Assembly: GCA_002691835.1 (NCBI GenBank)
Contig: NZJA01000016.1
Coordinates: forward strand, 1 to 61,736
Length of the DNA: 61,736 nt
Direction of reading: 5' to 3'
Source: Planctomycetota bacterium
Lineage (GTDB): Bacteria; Planctomycetota; UBA8108; UBA1146
The position numbers and the translations under genes are program-made. Below the pieces are notes generated by a model, which did not search any database, had not been told where the DNA came from, and saw only the letters and a program-made list of their open reading frames with translations. Positions 38,532-47,484 of the stretch are shown here, piece after piece. Numbering within the stretch: the first letter of the stretch is position 1; the number at the start of each line of letters is the position of its first letter.

Positions 38532-38771
38532 ATGGCGATGCAGAAACCTGAGTTATTGCCCGAGGACGTTTGCCCCTGCCTTCGAACGAAAACGATGTTG
38601 CTCAATACGGAGTACCGTCGGAGCGCTTTTGAAGACAGTTTTACGGCAAACACGGCTTTCTTTCACTGTCTTCGGACGATGGCCTACCACGGACCCGATG
38701 GAGATGATGTTTGCCCGGAGGGTTGTCGACCAGGGCGCCAGTGCTACCCCACTCCTGACGAGATCACCTGA
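38532..38771 (+). CDS. Small cysteine-rich protein at the end of the Mo-hydroxylase operon
   Basis: A 79-residue protein starting 2 bases after the FAD subunit and ending just before the terminator, so it is the last cistron. Six cysteines: CPCLRTK (14, 16), FHCLRTM (46), and CPEGCRPGRQC (61, 65, 71). The repeated CLRT motif suggests an internal duplication. No signal or membrane segment and no family recognised. It may carry a cluster, bind the hydroxylase or help maturation. The function is inferred only from position. Confidence 0.7.
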   Translation: MAMQKPELLPEDVCPCLRTKTMLLNTEYRRSAFEDSFTANTAFFHCLRTMAYHGPDGDDVCPEGCRPGRQCYPTPDEIT

Positions 38772-38801
38772 TCTCCGAGAGAGTCTGAATCACAAAAAAC
38801 A

Positions 38802-38832
38802 GGCCCGGTCCGCTCAGCGGACCGGGCCTTTT
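38802..38832 (+). terminator. Strong Rho-independent terminator of the Mo-hydroxylase operon
   Basis: A perfect 12-bp stem GGCCCGGTCCGC/GCGGACCGGGCC with loop TCA is followed by TTTTC and preceded by an A-run, so it could also act on the other strand. Confidence 0.93.
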
Positions 38833-38877
38833 CTGTGACCTGATTGGGTGTTCAAATATTTCCAGGGAGGTGTTCGG

Positions 38878-40209
38878 ATGATTTCAGGGAATCAAGTCCG
38901 CAACGGAGGTGTTCTTGGTCTCTTCGTTGGCATGGCGATGTTGTCGGGTTGCTTCTTGGGACAAACACGAGAGGACTCTGCAGAGAAAATAGATCCGGTC
39001 AACAATTCGGTGAAGGTACTCGTGTGGAATGCCTGGCGCGGAGGAAATGAAGTAACCGAGGGTCCAGAGAAGATCCTCAAGGTGATTCGGGATTCCGAAG
39101 CTGATGTGGTGTTGATGCAGGAGAGCTATGACATCAATGGTGAGCGCCCTCTTCTGGGTGCATGGCTCGCCGAACAGCTGGGCTGGAATCAATACCAGGG
39201 CGAGAGCCCCCACCTGTGTGTGCTGACAAGCTGTGAGATCGCCGAGACCTTTGATCATGAACCTTGGCATGGAGTGGGTGCCCGGCTGGTGCATGCCAGT
39301 GGTCGCGAGTTTCTCGCCTGGAGTATCTGGCTCGATTACCGCGCTTACATCCCCTACGTCATCCGCGACAACCCGCAAATCTCCGACGAAGAGTTGCTGA
39401 AAAGCGAATCTGAGGGCTCCCAGCGTTTGCCCCAGGCGGAGAGACTCTTGGCCAAGATCGAGGAATTGGGTCATCTCGATTCGGACTTGCCGCTGCTGGT
39501 GGGTGGCGACTGGAACACCCCATCGCATCTGGATTGGACCCGGGATACGGCCACCGTCTTCAAGAGGAGGCGTGACCTCGATCTCCCCGTGAGTCTTCTG
39601 GTGGAGTCGAACGACTTCAAGGATGTCTACCGCATGCTTCATCCTGATCCCGTGCATCATCCGGGGATCACCTGGTCACCGATGTTTCGGGGGACGGAAG
39701 AGAAAGAGCAGGGTTTCGACCGGATTGATCGCCTGTACCTGCACGACTATTGCCGTGATTGGAAACTGGTTCCGGTTTCGACCACGGTTTATCCACAGGT
39801 TTGGGAAGACGTCGACATCGCTGTTCCTGATCGCACTTTCCCTTCCGATCACAGCGCGGTTCTGGTGGAGATGGAATTTGTCGAGCGACCTCTGGAGCCG
39901 GGTGATTCCGGGTTCACTTCTTTTGAAGTAGATGACTGGAAAGTGGAAGCCAGTGCCCGCAAGTTTCTCGGTGATCAGGTTGACGTTCTCTTCACGCTTT
40001 ACAGAGATGGGGAGAAACTGGCTTCCCCGCGTTTGTGGATCATCGAGAATGAGCCTTCGAGTGTCGGAATCATGGACGAGAACTTCACCTTGCGTGGCCA
40101 GGTCGACGCGATCCCCGGGAAAGACAAGACTCGCGTGACGATTCGAATCGAGATCGAGGAAGATGGTGCGATCACCCGCCTTCCGGCTGCCAGTATCGAA
40201 ATCCGCTAA
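38878..40209 (+). CDS. Endonuclease/exonuclease/phosphatase-fold lipoprotein
   Basis: ATG 38878 follows GGGAGGTG; 443 residues. A lipobox MLSGC marks it as a lipoprotein. The EEP fold is visible: VLVWNAWRGG, VVLMQESYDIN, LLVGGDWNTPSHLDW and the closing FPSDHSAVLVEM, with the Glu, Asp-Trp-Asn and Asp-His pairs used for metal catalysis. A beta-sandwich of about 100 residues follows. It may be a secreted phosphodiesterase or nuclease; the substrate is open. Confidence 0.83.
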   Translation: MISGNQVRNGGVLGLFVGMAMLSGCFLGQTREDSAEKIDPVNNSVKVLVWNAWRGGNEVTEGPEKILKVIRDSEADVVLMQESYDINGERPLLGAWLAEQLGWNQYQGESPHLCVLTSCEIAETFDHEPWHGVGARLVHASGREFLAWSIWLDYRAYIPYVIRDNPQISDEELLKSESEGSQRLPQAERLLAKIEELGHLDSDLPLLVGGDWNTPSHLDWTRDTATVFKRRRDLDLPVSLLVESNDFKDVYRMLHPDPVHHPGITWSPMFRGTEEKEQGFDRIDRLYLHDYCRDWKLVPVSTTVYPQVWEDVDIAVPDRTFPSDHSAVLVEMEFVERPLEPGDSGFTSFEVDDWKVEASARKFLGDQVDVLFTLYRDGEKLASPRLWIIENEPSSVGIMDENFTLRGQVDAIPGKDKTRVTIRIEIEEDGAITRLPAASIEIR

Positions 40210-40220
40210 GGGGAAATCAC

Positions 40221-40391
40221 ATGTTCAAAATGATCTGGATCTTTCTGCTCACCATCTTTTTTGCCGGAGTTGGGGCCGTGTGGTTGGGAGATTTCTCCTC
40301 CGTTCCCCTGTCGATTCTCGGCGGTCTCCTCGGCGGGGTCTGTGGTTGGCTTCTGGGGAAATACATCCCCCTCTATGAGTGGTTTGTCTGA
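40221..40391 (+). CDS. 56-residue two-helix membrane protein
   Basis: ATG 40221 is preceded by AAGGGGA at good spacing, and TGA is at 40389-40391. The product is almost wholly hydrophobic: IWIFLLTIFFAGVGAVWLG and SILGGLLGGVCGWLLGKYI make two membrane segments, ending YEWFV. It follows the EEP lipoprotein by 11 bases and is probably co-transcribed. The function is unknown. Confidence 0.65.
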   Translation: MFKMIWIFLLTIFFAGVGAVWLGDFSSVPLSILGGLLGGVCGWLLGKYIPLYEWFV

Positions 40392-40569
40392 TCGGGCTCA
40401 TTCCAGCAGAGCTCTGAATCTCACAAATTCCGCCATTTCTGGCCATTTTAACCCTCTGTTCAGGGGCAATCCGCCGGTCTGCTTGTCAGATCGGAGAGCA
40501 GGGATAGGATAGGCTCGATTCTTTGGGCCGGGAGAAAACGGCCTCGGAAACAGTGGAAGGAACGGGATC

Positions 40570-41661
40570 ATGGCTAAAATTGATCGGGTGCTCGTCGTCG
40601 GTTTGGGGAAAGTCGGCAGTCTCGTGGGGACTCTTCTTCAGAGAGCCGGGTTTGAAGTCATCGGTCGCGATGCTCGCCCCGTGGAGGACCTTACTTTTCC
40701 TTCGGACGTGCTTGACGTTTCCGATACCTCTGCCCTTCACTCTGCTTTGGAGGGTTGTCAGGGAGTTGTTTCCTGTTTGCCTTATCAGTTCAATTTGCCG
40801 GTCGCGAAGGCTGCTTTTGAAAAAGGCATTCATTACTTCGATCTCACAGAAGACGTTCCGACCACGAATGCGATTCAAGAGATGGCTGCGGATGCCAAGT
40901 CGGTCCTCGCACCACAGTGCGGCCTTGCCCCCGGATTCATCGGGATCGTCGGAGCAGATCTTGCCCGGCAATTTGAAAAAGTACGTTCTATCGAGTTACG
41001 GGTCGGTGCACTTCCTGAGCATCCGCGCGGCAGCATGGGCTATTCCTTTACCTGGTCTGCTGCGGGAGTGATCAATGAGTACTTGAATGAGTGCGAAGTG
41101 ATCAGCATGGGAGAGAAGTCACAGGTTCCTTCACTGGAAGGTTTGGAAACCATCCATCTCAACGGCCTTCGTCTTGAAGCCTTTACCACCTCGGGTGGAT
41201 TGGGAACGATGTGTGATACTTGGGCTGGCAAGCTGGAAACGCTGAACTACAAGACGATGCGTTACCCGGGACACTGTGACCGTATGCGCTTTTTCCTTCA
41301 TGAGCTGGGGATGTACCGCAACCGTGAAGAGGCCGGCCGGATTCTGGTCGAGGCCTGCCCACCAGTCCAGGATGATGTCGTATATGTCCATGCTGCGGTT
41401 GAAGGCTGGCAATCAGGGAATCTTCAAAGAGAAGAGTTTGTCGGCGAATATCGCCCCATTGAGGTCAATGAAGTCGAGTGGCGTGCGATCAGCTGGACGA
41501 CTGCCTGCTCAGTGGCGGCTGTCGTAGAGATGGTTCGCGATGGGTCGCTGCCCGATGCTGGCTTCATTAAGCAGGAAGAGATTCCTCTAAAAGACTACCT
41601 GTCAACGATCAACGGCTCTCTCTATTTGGGAGTCGAAGATGACGATGAGGGTGACGAGTAG
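40570..41661 (+). CDS. Saccharopine-dehydrogenase-like oxidoreductase
   Basis: A 363-residue protein with Rossmann motif RVLVVGLGKVGSLVGTLL, then VVSCLPYQFNLPVAKAAFEKG and QCGLAPGFIGIVG, typical of the saccharopine/lysine-6-dehydrogenase family. The C-terminal half has the long substrate domain. Whether it oxidises lysine or a related amino acid is open. It ends 6 bases from the convergent DUF454 gene. Confidence 0.85.
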   Translation: MAKIDRVLVVGLGKVGSLVGTLLQRAGFEVIGRDARPVEDLTFPSDVLDVSDTSALHSALEGCQGVVSCLPYQFNLPVAKAAFEKGIHYFDLTEDVPTTNAIQEMAADAKSVLAPQCGLAPGFIGIVGADLARQFEKVRSIELRVGALPEHPRGSMGYSFTWSAAGVINEYLNECEVISMGEKSQVPSLEGLETIHLNGLRLEAFTTSGGLGTMCDTWAGKLETLNYKTMRYPGHCDRMRFFLHELGMYRNREEAGRILVEACPPVQDDVVYVHAAVEGWQSGNLQREEFVGEYRPIEVNEVEWRAISWTTACSVAAVVEMVRDGSLPDAGFIKQEEIPLKDYLSTINGSLYLGVEDDDEGDE

Positions 41662-41667
41662 TTCCCA

Positions 41668-42081
41668 TCAGTGTTCATTGTTGCGGTTGCTTTCAGTCGG
41701 CCCTGAAGGCCGGGTGATGACAAAGGTCCAGCCGATGCCGGCGAGGATCGCTGTCGCCCAGCGCGCTTCTATGGGCACACTTTCTCGATTGATCCACAGT
41801 GGAAACGAAATCGCGATGACGATCATGATCGTCGCGAACATCTTTGCCCTGGTCGGTATGGATCCATGTTCTTCCCAGTCACGCACCATTTTTCCAAAGG
41901 TTTTGTGATTCCGCAGCCATGCGTGGTATCGCGGTGACCCTTTGGCAAACAAGTATGCCGCCAAGAGAATAAAAGGAGTTGTCGGTAGCACTGGTAGCGG
42001 TATGCCGATGATTCCCAATCCCAATGCCATGAAACCCAGAAGGTTCCAGAAGTAGCGCAGAGGGCGGGGTGGCGGATTCAA
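41668..42081 (-). CDS. DUF454 (YbaN-like) inner-membrane protein
   Basis: The frame is open further upstream, but the likely start is TTG 42081, which overlaps the permease stop (TTGA); this gives 137 residues. The core RYFWNLLGFMALGLGIIGIP, VLPTTPFILLAAYLF and RYHAWLRNHKTFGKMVRDWEE is characteristic of DUF454, with two or three more hydrophobic segments after it. The function is not known. It is coupled to the ABC exporter genes. Confidence 0.85.
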   Translation of the reverse strand: MNPPPRPLRYFWNLLGFMALGLGIIGIPLPVLPTTPFILLAAYLFAKGSPRYHAWLRNHKTFGKMVRDWEEHGSIPTRAKMFATIMIVIAISFPLWINRESVPIEARWATAILAGIGWTFVITRPSGPTESNRNNEH

Positions 42082-43691
42082 GGCCTGCTGGATTTCAGCC
42101 AGCCGAGCAGCTCCATGAACTTCGGCGGCTGCCCTGTCCGAAGCACCCCAATACGGAAAACCTTTGCAGACATCCAGAAAACGATGACCACTGAAATCAG
42201 TAACATGATGCCGGTGCCGACGATTTCGCTCATCGGCGGACTGGCGGCCATGCGGTTCATCATGATGAAAGGGGTCCAAGGTGGAACCCACGACATCACC
42301 GTGGCGATGGTTCCATTGGGGTCGTTGGGTATGAAGACCATCGTCCCCAGAGGCACCATCAGGATCAGCATCATCGGGCTCATGAAGTTCTGAGCCTCCT
42401 TGATGGTATTACAAATGCTGCCAATACCCGCAAACAGGAAGGCATAGAAGAGATAACCGGTGACAAAGTAGAAGATGAAGCCGATCAGCAACTCAGGTGA
42501 AACGACCGCTGCCAGCAGATCGACTACCCACTCTGCACCCGGCCCCGCTTTCAATCTCAGGATCCCCAGCAGGGAGCCGATCCAAGCCATCTGCATCGTC
42601 ACGCCGACCGCCGCGACTCCCAGCACCTTGCCAAGAAGCAGCTCATTGGTGGTCACCGATGAAAGCAGGACTTCAATGATGCGGTTTGATTTCTCCTCGA
42701 TGGTGTTATTCAACAACATCTGGGCGACGGTAAAGATGGCGATCCACAGCAAGTAAACAAAGCCTACCGGTGCGTATTGGCGAATCTTGTCACGGATGCC
42801 GACCTTCTCCTCTCCCTCTTCCTTGTTGGGATTGAAGTTGTTCGAGCGAACGCGGATTTGGGCAATCTCTGCGACATCTGAAGACGAAATATTTCGGGAG
42901 TCATACTCCAACTGTCTCACTTTGTCGGTCAGTGAATCAGTGATGGCATCGAGCAGGTCAGTATCTGCGAGGTTGGATGACCAGAAGCGAATCGGCTCTT
43001 TTTCACTGAGCACGTTTTCTGGAATCAGAACAAGGGCAAACAGATCCACGTTTTGGCCTGAGGCGGGATAGAGTTTCTCTGCTCTCAGGTAGGGGCGAAG
43101 TGCTGCTTCAATTTCTGCATCGGTGGCCAGGTCGGATAATTCGGGCAGCAATCCTACTTCCATGAAACGGGGATCCGGCTCGATGAATTCCGGGGCGTCA
43201 TTCGGCAACTGATTGAGCATCAGATTGCGCATTGCCAACCACTGACCATCGTTGAGCAGGTATTCGTCCGGGATCAGATCGCCGATGTCGACCAACTGTT
43301 TGGGATTGAAGGGATTGATCTCCGCAGAGCCCTGGCTCATCTGATCAAGACCTTCTTCGAGGCGATCGAGCAGTGCGGCTGCATCAATTTCCTGTTCTTC
43401 GAGCATTTCCTGACGCTGGCTCTCTGTGGCCTCGGCGATGTGCTGTTGCAAGGCCTGCAACACTTTCTGCCGATTGAGGAGAGTCAATCGCTGACGGGCC
43501 AGCTCACCTGCTTCGGTATCGCGGGAGACGATGGCGACGTGTCGGGTAGGGATCCCTTTTTCTTCCAGGAACTTGGGCACCTCGACCATCAGCCAGATCA
43601 TCACAGGGAAGAGCAGGATGCCGATCCAAAAGCCCTTGGTCTTGACGTTTTCCAGGTATTCTCGTTGGGCGACCCGGTAGATGCGCATCAT
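42078..43691 (-). CDS. ABC-2 type permease (NatB-like)
   Basis: A 537-residue permease with an N-terminal helix (GFWIGILLFPVMIWLMV), an extracytoplasmic domain of about 270 residues and five or six C-terminal helices (LLWIAIFTVAQMLLN, LLIGFIFYFVTGYLFYAFLF, GTGIMLLISVVIVFWMSA and others). This layout matches the NatB/ABC2_membrane_3 family. It overlaps the ATPase gene upstream by ATGA and the DUF454 gene downstream by TTGA. The substrate is unknown. Confidence 0.9.
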   Translation of the reverse strand: MMRIYRVAQREYLENVKTKGFWIGILLFPVMIWLMVEVPKFLEEKGIPTRHVAIVSRDTEAGELARQRLTLLNRQKVLQALQQHIAEATESQRQEMLEEQEIDAAALLDRLEEGLDQMSQGSAEINPFNPKQLVDIGDLIPDEYLLNDGQWLAMRNLMLNQLPNDAPEFIEPDPRFMEVGLLPELSDLATDAEIEAALRPYLRAEKLYPASGQNVDLFALVLIPENVLSEKEPIRFWSSNLADTDLLDAITDSLTDKVRQLEYDSRNISSSDVAEIAQIRVRSNNFNPNKEEGEEKVGIRDKIRQYAPVGFVYLLWIAIFTVAQMLLNNTIEEKSNRIIEVLLSSVTTNELLLGKVLGVAAVGVTMQMAWIGSLLGILRLKAGPGAEWVVDLLAAVVSPELLIGFIFYFVTGYLFYAFLFAGIGSICNTIKEAQNFMSPMMLILMVPLGTMVFIPNDPNGTIATVMSWVPPWTPFIMMNRMAASPPMSEIVGTGIMLLISVVIVFWMSAKVFRIGVLRTGQPPKFMELLGWLKSSRP

Positions 43692-44620
43692 CGATCCGCT
43701 GCCTCTCTGGCTTCTTCGCCCACCAGATGGACGAAGATTTCGTGCAGATCGGGCTGCACGACTTCAAAAGTATCGAGGGATTTTCCCGAATCAAAAAATT
43801 GTTTGAGCAGGGTTCGAGGATCAGTGCTGTCGGAAATGTGCAACTCCAGAACCCCGTCTCGGCCATCGGTAGATGGTTTAACAGCGACGACGCCTGGGAT
43901 TTTCTGCACCATTTCGGCGATGTCTTCTCCACGGACTCGAATGCGACTGGGAAGCAGATTGCGTGCTTCCTCGACCGACCCGTGGAAGGCCATCTTGCCA
44001 GCGGCGATAACGACGATGCTTTCGCAGATTCGTTCGGCGTGGGACATGACATGGGTCGAGAAGAGTACGGTTTTGCCGCGGGACTTGAGATCCTGAATCA
44101 CCTCTTCCATCACCTCCTGATTGACCGGGTCGAGGCCGCTGAAGGGTTCATCGAGGATCACCAGATCCGGATCATGGGCGATAGAGGCGAGGACCTGAAC
44201 CTTTTGACCCATTCCTTTTGAGAGTGCTTCGCACTTGTGGTCCTTGAAGGCGCTGAGCCCGTAGCGATCGAGCAGTTCACGGGCTTTGGTTTTGGCAACC
44301 CCTGCCGGAACCCCTTTGAGGGTGGCGAAGTAAGCGATCACCCCAGTGGCTGTCATCTTTTTGTAGAGGCCCTTCTCTTCAGGCAGATACCCAATTCGGT
44401 CGCGGACATGGGAGGCGACGGGGTGACCAAGGATAGAGATGGATCCGGAGGTCGGTCGAAGGATGTCGAGGATCATCCGAATCGATGTGGTTTTGCCGGC
44501 ACCGTTTGGGCCGAGGAATCCACAGATGGTGCCTTCTTCAACAGCAAATGAGACATCATCGACAGCACGGAAGTCACCATAAGTTTTGACGACGTGTTTT
44601 AATTCAATGGCAACAGGCAC
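43688..44620 (-). CDS. ABC transporter ATP-binding protein (NatA-like)
   Basis: A 310-residue ATPase with Walker A GPNGAGKT (36-43), signature LSKGMGQKVQ, Walker B DLVILDEPFSGLDP and a switch His in STHVMSH. The C-terminal 90 residues are the DUF4162-like extension found in NatA-type exporters. The signature is unusual (SKGMG for SGGQ), as is normal in this subgroup. With the permease it forms a two-gene exporter. Confidence 0.95.
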   Translation of the reverse strand: MPVAIELKHVVKTYGDFRAVDDVSFAVEEGTICGFLGPNGAGKTTSIRMILDILRPTSGSISILGHPVASHVRDRIGYLPEEKGLYKKMTATGVIAYFATLKGVPAGVAKTKARELLDRYGLSAFKDHKCEALSKGMGQKVQVLASIAHDPDLVILDEPFSGLDPVNQEVMEEVIQDLKSRGKTVLFSTHVMSHAERICESIVVIAAGKMAFHGSVEEARNLLPSRIRVRGEDIAEMVQKIPGVVAVKPSTDGRDGVLELHISDSTDPRTLLKQFFDSGKSLDTFEVVQPDLHEIFVHLVGEEAREAADR

Positions 44621-44673
44621 GGTTGAAGGCCCCCCAGAATGAGTCTTGGACTTGATTCAGTATAGTGTCTGCC

Positions 44674-46248
44674 TTAAGGGGTTTGCAGTGAATCTCTGTC
44701 AGCTTGACCCCAGCCGCCTCCTCCAGGCGTTTCGATCCGAAGGCGTTCACCACATCGGAAGCGTCCCTGCCACTTGGATGGAAGAAGTGTGCGTTCCCCG
44801 TCCTCAGCAATCCGCATATTTTGACCGGGCTGACCCGCCTCGCCGCCGGCGCATCCTGCAGGGGACAGTTCTCTTCTTTCCGTCAAGATGGAGACATCCA
44901 TATCGGCGAGGAACTCAAATTCTCTGACGACTCCTTCACCACCGGGATGCTGACCAGCTCCCCCTGAACCATTTCGGAGGTGGTAGCCATGGACTCGGAT
45001 GGGGAGCACTTGCTCGATGCGTTCGATGGGAGTGTTCAGGGTATTGGTCATATGAACCTGCAAGCCTGAGGCTCCGGGTTGACGAGGTCCTCCACCAGCC
45101 CCCCCTCCAAGGGTTTCGTAATGGGTTCCCGTTTCGCAGGAGAAGACCAGATTGTTCATCGTGCCCTGAGATTGGGCCGGGATTCGATCAGGCAAGGCTG
45201 GAGCCAGGGCTGTCAGGATGAGATCGACAAGCCGTTGGGAAGTTTCCACATTTCCACCGGCGACGGGGCGATCAGGAGGAGGATCCAAAAGGCTGCCTTT
45301 GGGGATGACCACCTCGATGGGGCGCATCGTCCCACCGCTGGCAGGGATGTCTTCTGGGGCGAGGCAGCGAAGAACATACTGAATCGCTGAGTGAGTCACT
45401 GGCGTACTACAATTCATCGGGCCGCGGCAGGCCTCAGAAGTCCCAGTGAAGTCAAAGCGGGCCTGATCTCCCATGACATCGAGAGTCAGCCTGAGCAGGA
45501 TCGGCTGATCACTGAACCCATCTCCGTCGAGTTGTTCCAGTGCGATGTAGCGACCGTTGGGGATCTGGTCGATGAGAAAGCGAACATGTCGCTCGGCAGC
45601 ATTTTGAAGCTCCCGAAATCCTTGCAGCACTTCTTTTTCACCAAGGCGGTCCAGCAGTTTTTGGAGTCCCGTGATACCGGTCTGCAAGGCCGCTTTTTGG
45701 GCGAGCAGGTCACCCTTTCGTTCGTCAGGAAATCTCATCGATTGGATCAGGGAATTCTCGACAGCTGAATCGATGATGCCATTGTTGATCCATGTGGTTG
45801 GCGGGATCACGACGCCCTCATCGCTGAGCTGTTCTGTGAGCCCCATGGAGCCTGGAACGATGCCCCCAACATCGGCATGGTGAGCCCTGTTCGCAACGTA
45901 GGCGATGGGCAGGGCGTCGCTCGGGTGAATGCGCAAGGCTTGAATGGCAGTGATGTCGGGAAGGTGCGTTCCACCGAGTGCCGGGTCATTGACGAGGACT
46001 ACGTCACCATCTTCAAAGGGAACATGTTGCCTGGCAGCTTTGACGGCCATCGGCATCGCTCCGAGATGGACCGGGATGTGAGCGGCCTGTGAGACCAAGT
46101 CCCCATCGGCATCAAAGATGGCACAAGAGTGGTCGAGGCGTTCTTTAATGTTGGGTGAGATTCCTGCCCGCTCGAGAGCGATGCCCATATCTTCGGCGAT
46201 GGCATCGAGAAGGCTGCCAATAATGCGGAGTCTTACAGGATCTAACAC
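44674..46248 (-). CDS. hyuB: Hydantoinase/oxoprolinase subunit B (HyuB)
   Basis: The 524-residue partner of HyuA. GTG 46248 is the start. Family motifs are ERAGISPNIKERLDHSCAIFD, VLVNDPALGGTHLPDITA, RAHHADVGGIVPGSM and GGAGGGPRQPGASG. HyuA and HyuB together hydrolyse a ring amide with ATP. Here hyuA lies 20 kb away on the other strand, which is unusual because the subunits are usually adjacent or fused. Confidence 0.94.
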   Translation of the reverse strand: MLDPVRLRIIGSLLDAIAEDMGIALERAGISPNIKERLDHSCAIFDADGDLVSQAAHIPVHLGAMPMAVKAARQHVPFEDGDVVLVNDPALGGTHLPDITAIQALRIHPSDALPIAYVANRAHHADVGGIVPGSMGLTEQLSDEGVVIPPTTWINNGIIDSAVENSLIQSMRFPDERKGDLLAQKAALQTGITGLQKLLDRLGEKEVLQGFRELQNAAERHVRFLIDQIPNGRYIALEQLDGDGFSDQPILLRLTLDVMGDQARFDFTGTSEACRGPMNCSTPVTHSAIQYVLRCLAPEDIPASGGTMRPIEVVIPKGSLLDPPPDRPVAGGNVETSQRLVDLILTALAPALPDRIPAQSQGTMNNLVFSCETGTHYETLGGGAGGGPRQPGASGLQVHMTNTLNTPIERIEQVLPIRVHGYHLRNGSGGAGQHPGGEGVVREFEFLADMDVSILTERRELSPAGCAGGEAGQPGQNMRIAEDGERTLLPSKWQGRFRCGERLRIETPGGGGWGQADRDSLQTP

Positions 46249-46381
46249 GGTGATTCAGGCTCCTCTCCGCCGGTCGTCGAAATCAGTCACCAAATCAGTA
46301 ATTCCGGCCCAATCGCTCCGACTTCTCTTCAGCGCTGGTGTATCATACTCTAAACAGCCTCAGATACTCCCGGAGACAACG

Positions 46382-47482
46382 ATGAACCTCATATTCATGT
46401 CACTCATAATGATATTGAACGCTCCTGTCAGCACAGTGGCGGATGGGGATCGCTGGAAGCCCTTCGATCACCCAGCGACCACCGAAAGATCCTTTACGGC
46501 ATACACTCATCCGGGAGGCATGCTTGTTCTTCTCAGCGGGGCGATGGGTTTCTTCCGGGTCGAGAATGTTCTGTTCAGTGAAGGAGATCGTATCCCCGGC
46601 AGGGATGGGGAGTGGGTCCCCGCCATCCAGGTAGATGCAGCCCTCGACAAGGCACAAAAGAGAACGATAGAAATCCGCCTGGAACTGGCAAAAAGTGCGA
46701 CCGAGAGGGCTCGGCTGGCTTCTGTGCGAGCCGATTCTGCAGCACGTCTGGCTCAAAAAGAACTCGATCGCGTCTCGGCCTTGTTGGAAAAAGGAGATGC
46801 TTCAAAGAGAGTCTACGATCAGGCTCTCCAGCGCTCAGAAGAGATGACCGCAGTGGCTGATTCTGCCAGGGTCGCACTGACCGATTCGCTACTGTCTGTG
46901 CGTTTGGTGGAATCGGAGTTGCAGACTATTGAAGAGAAGATCGATCAGTCGACCTTGTTTGCCCCGGCCGGTTGGTATGTGGAGAGTAGTCTCGTGGTCG
47001 AGGGTTCTGGTTTGACTTTGGGCCAGAGGATGATGACTCTTGTCGACCGGAGCCACTTTAAGCTGATCATTCCCATGTCTGAAGAAGAGATCCGTGCGCT
47101 CTCCGAGAGCACTCTGAAACTTCAGAGGGTTCTGGGTGGAGCCATCCTCAAGCCTTCAGAGATTCATGTGAGCTCTGTTCCAGATGTGGTGACGCATCGG
47201 CGAAAAGTCACCATTACTATCCCCGCGGAGGAGTTCTCGCTGGAGTCTTATGAGAATGGCGGCGGCTTGGAGATTCGAGCCTCTTTGGAGATCCGTGACA
47301 GCAAGGGCGGGGTCAGAATCCCCATGGAGTACCTTGGACGCAGGCTTGAGCAGTGGATCGTCAAAGACACTTCAGGAAAGATTTACCCGGTTATTCCAGT
47401 CCGCAGTGATGATTCCAGCTGGATTGTCCTTCCCGGGGATTTGCCTGTCGAAGTTGAGCTGGTTCCCCTGACATCGGAGTAG
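46382..47482 (+). CDS. Periplasmic adaptor of an RND efflux system
   Basis: The long frame runs back to 46118, but ATG 46382 with GGAGACAAC before it gives a 366-residue protein with a good signal peptide (NLIFMSLIMILNAPVSTVA). A coiled-coil hairpin covers about residues 100-195 (EIRLELAKSATERARLASV and onward), followed by the lipoyl and beta-barrel segments (STLFAPAGWYVESSLVVEG; FKLIIPMSEEEIRALSES). The permease gene follows 2 bases later. It differs from the AcrA type by the short N-terminal part. Confidence 0.8.
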   Translation: MNLIFMSLIMILNAPVSTVADGDRWKPFDHPATTERSFTAYTHPGGMLVLLSGAMGFFRVENVLFSEGDRIPGRDGEWVPAIQVDAALDKAQKRTIEIRLELAKSATERARLASVRADSAARLAQKELDRVSALLEKGDASKRVYDQALQRSEEMTAVADSARVALTDSLLSVRLVESELQTIEEKIDQSTLFAPAGWYVESSLVVEGSGLTLGQRMMTLVDRSHFKLIIPMSEEEIRALSESTLKLQRVLGGAILKPSEIHVSSVPDVVTHRRKVTITIPAEEFSLESYENGGGLEIRASLEIRDSKGGVRIPMEYLGRRLEQWIVKDTSGKIYPVIPVRSDDSSWIVLPGDLPVEVELVPLTSE

Positions 47483-47484
47483 CC

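Noticed and set aside
46118..46381. Extended N-terminus for the RND adaptor
   Set aside because: It runs antisense through hyuB's 5' end, and a signal peptide with a good ribosome site begins at 46382.
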